Shown one piece after another: positions 59,091 to 64,000 of a DNA stretch of 64,000 nt (positions are counted from its first letter, which is position 1; each line of letters begins with the position of its first letter). Source of the DNA: UBA11524 sp045591175 (lineage in GTDB: Bacteria; Bacillota; Clostridia; Christensenellales; Aristaeellaceae); NCBI GenBank assembly GCA_045591175.1, contig JAZNSI010000013.1, positions 101,063 through 165,062 on the forward strand. Reading direction: 5' to 3'. The translations under genes were made by a program, and so were the position numbers. The notes below the pieces were generated by a model. That model saw only the letters and a program-made list of their open reading frames with translations, did not search any database and was not told the DNA's origin.

Positions 59091-60032
59091 ATGGCTACGA
59101 TTCTCATCACCCATGGCATTCCGACTGCTGGCCTGGAGCGGCTTTCCGGCCATGAGATCATCATCCCTGCGCCCCTGACGGCCTTTACGATGGAGGAACT
59201 GATGGCGTTGATCCCCAAGGCGGATGCAGTCATTGCCGGTGGAAAGCTGCCCGGAGACGTTATCCGCGAGGGCAAGAAGCTGCGTATTATCGCTAACTAC
59301 GGCGCGGGTTATGACGGGGTGGACATCGCTGTCGCAGCGGCATGCGGGGTGCCGGTCACCAACATTCCAGAGACCGTCACGGATGCTACCGCGGAGCTGG
59401 CGATCGGCCTGATGCTGGCTGTCAGCCGCCGCATTGGCGAGATGAACCTCCGCCTGCGCCGCGAGGACAGCGTGAATCTGTTCGGCATGGGCCGCTACAT
59501 GGGCAATACCCTCCGCGGACGCACGCTGGGCATTATCGGCTGCGGGCGCATTGGCGGCAGGGTGGCTGAGATGGCCAAGGCTCTGGGGATGCGTGTGCTG
59601 GCGTACAGCCGCCGCCCTGTGCCTGCTCATGTCGCAGAATATACCGATCTGCCGACGCTGCTGGCCACGGCGGACGTGATCAGCCTGCATTGTCCGTCTA
59701 CCCCTGAAACCCGCCATCTGCTGGATGCAGCCGCTTTCGCACAAATGAAGGACGGCGCGTTGCTCATCAACACGGCCCGTGGTGCAGTGGTGGATCACGA
59801 TGCCCTGGCGGATGCGCTGCGATCCGGCAAGCTGGCCGGCGCAGGCCTGGATGTGTTCCCGGAGGAACCCCGCATTCCGGCGGAGCTCCTTGCGATGGAC
59901 AATGTGGTTTGCACGCCCCATGTCGGCTCGAATACTGCGCAGACCCGTGCAGACATGGCGGCTGCCTGTGCGCGGCAGATCCTCGATGCGCTGGCTGGCG
60001 AGCGTCCGGAGAATATTGTCAATGGCATATGA
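59091..60032 (+). CDS. D-isomer-specific 2-hydroxyacid dehydrogenase
   Basis: 313-residue NAD(H)-dependent dehydrogenase. The nucleotide-binding GIIGCGRIGGRVAEMAKALGM lies near residues 147-167. Catalytic Arg is in LLINTARGAVVD, Glu in LDVFPEEP and His in CTPHVGSNT. Substrate-side ANYGAGYDGVD and VTDATAELAIGL are typical of glyoxylate/hydroxypyruvate or 3-phosphoglycerate-type members; the exact substrate is not fixed. GAAGGAGA RBS. Confidence 0.9.
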   Translation: MATILITHGIPTAGLERLSGHEIIIPAPLTAFTMEELMALIPKADAVIAGGKLPGDVIREGKKLRIIANYGAGYDGVDIAVAAACGVPVTNIPETVTDATAELAIGLMLAVSRRIGEMNLRLRREDSVNLFGMGRYMGNTLRGRTLGIIGCGRIGGRVAEMAKALGMRVLAYSRRPVPAHVAEYTDLPTLLATADVISLHCPSTPETRHLLDAAAFAQMKDGALLINTARGAVVDHDALADALRSGKLAGAGLDVFPEEPRIPAELLAMDNVVCTPHVGSNTAQTRADMAAACARQILDALAGERPENIVNGI

Positions 60033-60035
60033 AAA

Positions 60036-60070
60036 AACGACGGCATGACGGAGGCGGCCATGCCGTCGTT
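60036..60070 (-). terminator. Hairpin after the dehydrogenase
   Basis: 12-bp stem AACGACGGCATG/CATGCCGTCGTT (60036-60047, 60059-60070). The T-run lies on the minus strand (TTTTTTC), so it is best oriented to stop leftward transcripts. Confidence 0.7.
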
Positions 60071-60169
60071 CATGTATCACCTGCGCTGCACTGATTTGAA
60101 GTCGGGGAGGGCAGATATTTCCGGTGATGAGGATAAGTGAAAAATATCTGAAAAAAGTTAAAAAAGGGG

Positions 60170-60198
60170 TTGACACTTTCGAGAGTATGTGGTAATAT
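60170..60198 (+). promoter_or_regulatory. Promoter of tRNA-Pro
   Basis: TTGACA (60170-60175), 17-bp spacer, TAATAT (60193-60198). Confidence 0.85.
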
Positions 60199-60245
60199 AT
60201 ATATCGTTCGCGAGGCACACAAGCCTCTACGAACCAAGTGAATAT

Positions 60246-60319
60246 CTGGGTGTGGCGCAGTTTGGTAGCGTGCTTGAATGGGGTTCAAGAGGCCGGAAGT
60301 TCGAATCTTCTCACCCAGA
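60246..60319 (+). tRNA. tRNA-Pro (anticodon GGG)
   Basis: Acceptor CTGGGTG/CACCCAG, D arm GCGC-AGTTTGGTA-GCGTGC, anticodon stem CTTGA/TCAAG with loop ATGGGGT (anticodon GGG, reading CCC/CCU), and T arm with TTCGAAT. The CCA end is not encoded. A terminator follows. Confidence 0.95.
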
Positions 60320-60389
60320 CGTTTGAAGACCTATCCGAACACTTTCCTACTATTGCGGGAATTGATCTTTGGATACGTGGTCACAGTAA

Positions 60390-60416
60390 AAGCACCGGGT
60401 TGATCCCGGTGCTTTT
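60390..60416 (+). terminator. Terminator after tRNA-Pro
   Basis: 10-bp stem AAGCACCGGG/CCCGGTGCTT (60390-60399, 60405-60414), then TT. The lysis end of the prophage begins 16 bp further. Confidence 0.85.
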
Positions 60417-60431
60417 TCGTGTGCAAATTTC

Positions 60432-60821
60432 TTATTCGAGTTTGGCAAAAGTCACTTCATACATACCATACGCCGAGGTCGCAGCCACCACCGCATTGAA
60501 TACGGCCAGCAGGACACTATCAATATTCAGGCCGGTAGTCAGGGCGGTTGCAGCAAGCAGAGTACCCAGAGCGATGACGTATGCGAGAAACCTGGTGGGA
60601 ATCTTCCACACCTTATCCAGCGGAGCCTTGATGAACTGTACCACAAACAGGGTGAAGGCGGCAGCACCGCCAACCGTAGCCAGGTAGGCCCAGGTCAGAG
60701 GTTCAGGCACGACGCCGACCCCGGTGGTAGGGACATCCGTGTCTTCCGCAAACGCGAGGGGAAGGGCGATGGTCAGCAGGACCAGGGACAGGGCGGACAG
60801 GAGAGCGAGGAACTTCTTCAT
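60432..60821 (-). CDS. Phage holin-like membrane protein
   Basis: 129 residues. An N-terminal hydrophobic segment with a signal-like end (LLTIALPLAFAED, about 12-27), then two more membrane segments (WAYLATVGGAAAFTLFVV; VIALGTLLAATALTTGL). Small multi-helix protein next to an endolysin, hence a holin candidate; no specific family recognised. Start at 60821 (GAAAGG upstream) is preferred over 60833, which has no room for an RBS. Last gene of the minus-strand lysis module. Confidence 0.6.
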   Translation of the reverse strand: MKKFLALLSALSLVLLTIALPLAFAEDTDVPTTGVGVVPEPLTWAYLATVGGAAAFTLFVVQFIKAPLDKVWKIPTRFLAYVIALGTLLAATALTTGLNIDSVLLAVFNAVVAATSAYGMYEVTFAKLE

Positions 60822-60880
60822 GGGGTGATCCATCCTTTCATCAGGTCGTATATTTGGAAGGTCGGGTGACCTATCCTACG

Positions 60881-61321
60881 TTAGAGGAAACTATTCTCCC
60901 GCTGGCACTTCTTATACAGTTCAAGGATGTAGGCGTACTCGGCATCGAAAACACCGTTCTCCTCACCATATTTGTCCAGCAGAGCGTGATACTTGGTATT
61001 CAGTGAGATGACGTGTTGGAACTCATCCTTCGTGTGAAGGACACCGTTGCGGCACTCGTTCGCGAAGTCGAAGATTTCCCAACGGATGCGGTCCATCTCA
61101 TTCTCATCAATCGAGCGGCGCTGTTCGTCAGCCCGTTTCTCAAGCCCTTCGATACGCTGGAGGACTTCGCCGTTGACAGCTTTTCCGATCCAGCGGAGGA
61201 TGGCTTTAATGGGGCTGAATTTGATAGCAGGGGTGAACTCAACAAACAGTCCGAGGACGAGGGCGATGCCCTCCCAGTTATCGACACACCGGGTCAATAC
61301 TTCCTCCAGGGTAATCTGCAT
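60881..61321 (-). CDS. Phage lysis-module protein (holin-associated)
   Basis: 146 residues. A short hydrophobic stretch near residues 16-28 (WEGIALVLGLFVEF) is followed by a basic segment and a coiled-coil-like region (IEGLEKRADEQRRSIDENEM). Proteins of this shape, with a single membrane segment and a helical tail, commonly lie between endolysin and holin genes in Firmicute phages. Function inferred from position. AAAGGAT RBS. Confidence 0.6.
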   Translation of the reverse strand: MQITLEEVLTRCVDNWEGIALVLGLFVEFTPAIKFSPIKAILRWIGKAVNGEVLQRIEGLEKRADEQRRSIDENEMDRIRWEIFDFANECRNGVLHTKDEFQHVISLNTKYHALLDKYGEENGVFDAEYAYILELYKKCQRENSFL

Positions 61322-61359
61322 TGGTATCTATCCTTTCATTACCCCGTGGTGGGGATGTA

Positions 61360-62349
61360 TTAAACAACGGTCTTGTCGATTTCCCGAATATGGGAGATCA
61401 GGTCATTCACGGCAAGAATCAGATCCTCAGCGTGACGTTCGACTGCGGCGACGAGCCTGCTCACATCCGGATCGGATGGTGGAACGATTTCGGTATCATC
61501 AGGGAGTTTCGGGTCCTCCGGGGCTTCCACAGGCTTGTCCTCTCCATCCTCGTCATCGTCCATCACAGCCTTGAGCACAGCCCAGGTCTTGGGGCCGAGT
61601 ACGCCGTCTGCGTCGAGGCTGTGCGCCCGCTGGAAAGCTTCCACGGCGGACTTGGTGGCCGTGCCGTAGACGCCGTCCTCGGCCAGCTGCAGGGTGCTGT
61701 CCCAGGCGTTGAGCAGCTGCTGAGCCTCGCGGACGGCAGCGCCCTTGCTGCCCTTGCGCAGCGTGGGACGGCGTTCGTCGGCGTAGGTGGGGCGCGTGGT
61801 CATGTCGTAGCCGACTTCCTCCACGATCTCCACGGGGATGCCGAAGTGTGTCCACGGGTAGGAGGCCACGTCCTGATGCTTGACGCCGCCCTGATGGCCG
61901 CGCGCGTCGATGACCGTGCCGTCGCCCATGTAAATGCCGGTGTGGCTCATGCGGTCGTTTGTGCCGTCCTTTTCGTGATAGACGAAGCAGACCACATCCA
62001 TGGGCAGGTCGGCGATCTCGCCGGCAGAGCCCCAGTCCACCTTCGTCCACTGGCTGGTCGCGCCGGAGGGCAGGGAGACCCCGGCGGCCGCGGCGGCGAA
62101 CTTCGTCAGCTGGGCGCAGTCGTGGGCGGGAAGGCCTTGCCACTTGCAGCCCTCGCAGCTGCTCTGTTTGCCGGAAAGCACCGGGCAGTTGTCGGTGATC
62201 TTATCCGCATAGGCGGCGGAGCGGCCCACCGCCAGCGACCTGCGGTACTTGGGGGTGCAGGTCACGGCGGTGGCGCCCATGATGTACGGGCCTCCCACCT
62301 GCGCCAGGGCGTAGGCGCGGATCGCGTCGCTCTTGGGCGTGTTGCTCAT
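61360..62349 (-). CDS. Phage endolysin, NlpC/P60 plus peptidoglycan-binding domain
   Basis: 329-residue cell-wall hydrolase. The N-terminal NlpC/P60 domain (about 5-165) has nucleophile Cys78 in PAHDCAQLTKFAA and His136 in MSHTGIYMGDGTVIDARG. A PG_binding_1 domain follows (about 193-255, LRKGSKGAAVREAQQLL and DGVYGTATKSAVEAFQ). The C-terminal 70 residues are acidic and helical. Cleaves peptide bonds of peptidoglycan at phage release. Confidence 0.9.
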   Translation of the reverse strand: MSNTPKSDAIRAYALAQVGGPYIMGATAVTCTPKYRRSLAVGRSAAYADKITDNCPVLSGKQSSCEGCKWQGLPAHDCAQLTKFAAAAAGVSLPSGATSQWTKVDWGSAGEIADLPMDVVCFVYHEKDGTNDRMSHTGIYMGDGTVIDARGHQGGVKHQDVASYPWTHFGIPVEIVEEVGYDMTTRPTYADERRPTLRKGSKGAAVREAQQLLNAWDSTLQLAEDGVYGTATKSAVEAFQRAHSLDADGVLGPKTWAVLKAVMDDDEDGEDKPVEAPEDPKLPDDTEIVPPSDPDVSRLVAAVERHAEDLILAVNDLISHIREIDKTVV

Positions 62350-62425
62350 GGTATTTCACTTCCTTTGCTTGCCCCCACCCAGCCGGAGGATTGCCCCTCC
62401 GGCTTTTTGCAGGGGCGGGGTTGGG

Positions 62426-63166
62426 TTAGAACTGCTTAATATCCAATGTATTATTGCCATTAAAATACATTATAAAATTATAAAGGATTGCAGAACCACC
62501 GTACAGCAATGCAGTGAATGTTACACCATTGGCCGCCCCGGGGTCGCTGTGCGCGCTGATAGCATCCATCGCCAGCTGCAAATAGATGGTCAGAGTGCCG
62601 GAGCTGAGTACCGCCTCGCACTGTTTCCCAGCCGCGATCGCAGCCAGTACTTCCTGCACGGTTTTGTCGCAAGAGGTAATGGCGTTACCGCTGCCGACAA
62701 CTGCATTTACACGGAACACGCCAGAACCGCCGCCCTCACTCTCGCCTCCACTCGCCGCGCCCTCCGTCTGCACGATGGAGAGGGTGATGCTGGGAACGTC
62801 CTCCAAAGTGAAAATGACTCCATACATGCCCTCCATGCCAGCAGGAATGAGCGCAACAGCGAAAGGCGCGTCAGGGTTTCCGCCCGGTAGACCAGCCAGC
62901 GCATCGGTGTTACCCACCATGTATCCGATCAAGCCACCTTCGTCCACCTGCTGGATAATCGGGCTGATGTACTCTGTTCCGTTGTAGGTGACTTTAGCAG
63001 TCGCGCCAGCCGTAGGCGTTGCAGACAGCGGGGTCATAATGGGTGCCTGTCCGGCTTCTGCATCCACAGTTGTCTCCGTCTCCGGCAGGATGACGACCTC
63101 GGAGGGGCCGTTGGAGCCGCCGAAACGGCTATTGATTAGCCCCAAAAGGGTGCCGAAACGAAACAT
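62426..63166 (-). CDS. Phage structural/tail-region protein, unknown
   Basis: 246 residues, rich in Gly, Ala, Ser and Thr, with beta-type repeats and a GGESEGGGSGVF linker. Likely virion-associated, such as a tail or base-plate decoration, judging by composition and location between tail-like genes and the endolysin. The start at 63166 follows GGGAGGTG, one base after the stop of the upstream gene. No family recognised. Confidence 0.55.
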   Translation of the reverse strand: MFRFGTLLGLINSRFGGSNGPSEVVILPETETTVDAEAGQAPIMTPLSATPTAGATAKVTYNGTEYISPIIQQVDEGGLIGYMVGNTDALAGLPGGNPDAPFAVALIPAGMEGMYGVIFTLEDVPSITLSIVQTEGAASGGESEGGGSGVFRVNAVVGSGNAITSCDKTVQEVLAAIAAGKQCEAVLSSGTLTIYLQLAMDAISAHSDPGAANGVTFTALLYGGSAILYNFIMYFNGNNTLDIKQF

Positions 63167-63167
63167 G

Positions 63168-63401
63168 TTAGGCACCTCCCTTGACCCACTTGCCGCTGGG
63201 AGACATTTCGTAGACCGTACCAAAACCGGCTACACGGGCGATGCTCCAAGGCTTCGGGATAACCGACACCCCATCCACGGTAACAACTTCACCCAGGGCG
63301 GTGATTTCGCTCTCAGTGTCGGCGAGGATTTCCACGACTTCCTCGTAGGGGGTGCTGCGTTTTTCAAGTTTACCACCGTTTGCGGATCGAATCTCAAGCA
63401 T
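63168..63401 (-). CDS. Small phage protein, unknown
   Basis: 77 residues starting MLEIRSANGGKLEKR, mixed alpha/beta with Val-rich strands (ALGEVVTVDGVSVI). AAAGGAG lies 8 bases before the ATG at 63401. It overlaps the preceding gene by 8 bp, typical of phage gene packing. No function can be assigned. Confidence 0.55.
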   Translation of the reverse strand: MLEIRSANGGKLEKRSTPYEEVVEILADTESEITALGEVVTVDGVSVIPKPWSIARVAGFGTVYEMSPSGKWVKGGA

Positions 63402-63840
63402 GAGAAACACTCCTTTCTGTCAGATCAGATTTTAGCTGATTGATTTTTTCTGTCAGCTCCGCGATTTGCTTGTCCTGTTCCAGGATGTGCTGCCGCATTT
63501 GAGCGGCGGACATAATGGGTGTAGGGGACACCTCTTGAAGCACGGTAGGGGATGGAGTTTCTTCTACCACAGGCGTCACCGGGACGGTCTCGCCCAGCGC
63601 CAACTCAGGCAGAAGAGCCTCGTATTCCTCTGCTGTGATGTCAGCGACGATCACGTCCTGATATTGACCAAGCGGCGCTGCACCATCAATGTGATAGATG
63701 AGGGAGCTGTCCGAAGACAGCACCCCCGTGGCGTGGCGCGGATCACAGCGCACCGGACGGCCATGCTTGCCCTTGCATACCCAAGGGCTGCCCGTCACGG
63801 CGTCGATCACCACGCCATCCTTGATGATCTTGTAGTACAC
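63394..63840 (-). CDS. Phage tail-region protein, XkdW-like architecture
   Basis: 148 residues. The N-terminal YYKIIKDGVVIDAV and the ITAEEYEALLPEL segment lead to a Pro/Thr-rich linker and a C-terminal coiled coil (LEQDKQIAELTEKINQLKSDL). Small Firmicute tail-module proteins such as XkdW share this layout. The GTG at 63840 has AGGAGG at ideal spacing; a GTG at 63846 is too close to it. Confidence 0.5.
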   Translation of the reverse strand: MYYKIIKDGVVIDAVTGSPWVCKGKHGRPVRCDPRHATGVLSSDSSLIYHIDGAAPLGQYQDVIVADITAEEYEALLPELALGETVPVTPVVEETPSPTVLQEVSPTPIMSAAQMRQHILEQDKQIAELTEKINQLKSDLTERSVSHA

Positions 63841-63852
63841 ACTCACACCTCC

Positions 63853-64000
63853 TTAGATACAGAAGCCGAAGCAAACGTAGACCTCAGACGGTGCATACAT
63901 GTTGTAGATTACAGTACCGCCAGTAGTGACATTTACAAAGCCTACCGAATCCTCCAGATTGGGGGAACGAGTGACCCAGTCTCCTCCAGCCGTCACCTCG
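63853..64000 (-). CDS. C-terminus of a phage tail/fibre-type protein (cut by window end)
   Basis: The frame is open from the window edge to a TAA at 63853-63855, giving 48 visible residues ending MYAPSEVYVCFGFCI. The beta-rich, Gly/Thr/Val composition fits a tail protein. Transcribed with the downstream phage genes. Confidence 0.5.
   Translation of the reverse strand, partial: EVTAGGDWVTRSPNLEDSVGFVNVTTGGTVIYNMYAPSEVYVCFGFCI

Overview
The window is about 64 kb of a high-GC, spore-forming Firmicute chromosome, most likely an uncultured Clostridia-class anaerobe. The reasons are a spoIIGA-sigE-sigG sporulation cluster, Firmicutes-type promoters (TTGACA-17 bp-TATAAT), strong AGGAGG ribosome binding sites, the c-di-AMP pair cdaA-cdaR, and an IMP cyclohydrolase encoded separately from the AICAR formyltransferase. 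The lineage is an inference; no rRNA gene lies in the window.

Layout. 1-3.0 kb: spoIIGA (cut by the window edge), sigE, an antisense XRE regulator, sigG. 3.1-5.7 kb: GH113-like glycosidase, a two-copy 92-bp tandem repeat, an orphan MazF-like toxin, a YitT membrane protein. 5.7-10.9 kb: nucleoside (BMP/Nup-type) ABC transporter. 10.9-22.6 kb: purine biosynthesis cluster purE-purF-purM-purN-purO-purH(AICARFT only)-purD-purL, preceded by a PurBox-like site, a strong promoter, a 28-codon leader ORF and a terminator-like hairpin. The spacers between these genes carry hairpin-rich dispersed repeats. 22.8-25.6 kb: small conserved protein, XRE-TPR regulator, nucleoside phosphorylase, MIF-like tautomerase. 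25.7-29.8 kb: cdaA, cdaR, a small membrane protein and an RsmF-type rRNA methyltransferase. 29.85-30.85 kb: rplM-rpsI.

30.83-39.78 kb looks like a decayed integrative element in the 3' end of rpsI. The last bases of rpsI (16 bp, including its stop codon) are repeated exactly at 39760-39775. A truncated tyrosine integrase, three 11-bp iterons and several broken genes lie between the copies. The cargo is an AraC regulator with a GH51 arabinofuranosidase, a GNAT fragment behind a riboswitch-like leader, a self-operator TetR operon, a nucleotidyltransferase, a PfkB kinase and a MATE exporter.

39.9-49 kb: sugar PTS and amino-sugar catabolism. The genes are a TIM-barrel protein (DUF7916-like), EIIA, EI, HPr (with Arg at the regulatory Ser46 position), a GlcNAc-type EIIBC, cutC, nagB, and a HAD phosphatase-nagA pair on the other strand. 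Together they can import GlcNAc as GlcNAc-6-P, deacetylate it and deaminate it to fructose-6-P. 49-56 kb: two related secreted proteins, a class A PBP, an orphan sugar-binding protein and a galactokinase. 56.4-60 kb: FMN riboswitch-ribU, then tsaE-tsaB-rimI and a 2-hydroxyacid dehydrogenase. 60.2 kb: tRNA-Pro(GGG). From 60.4 kb to the window end, on the minus strand, lies the lysis/tail end of a prophage.
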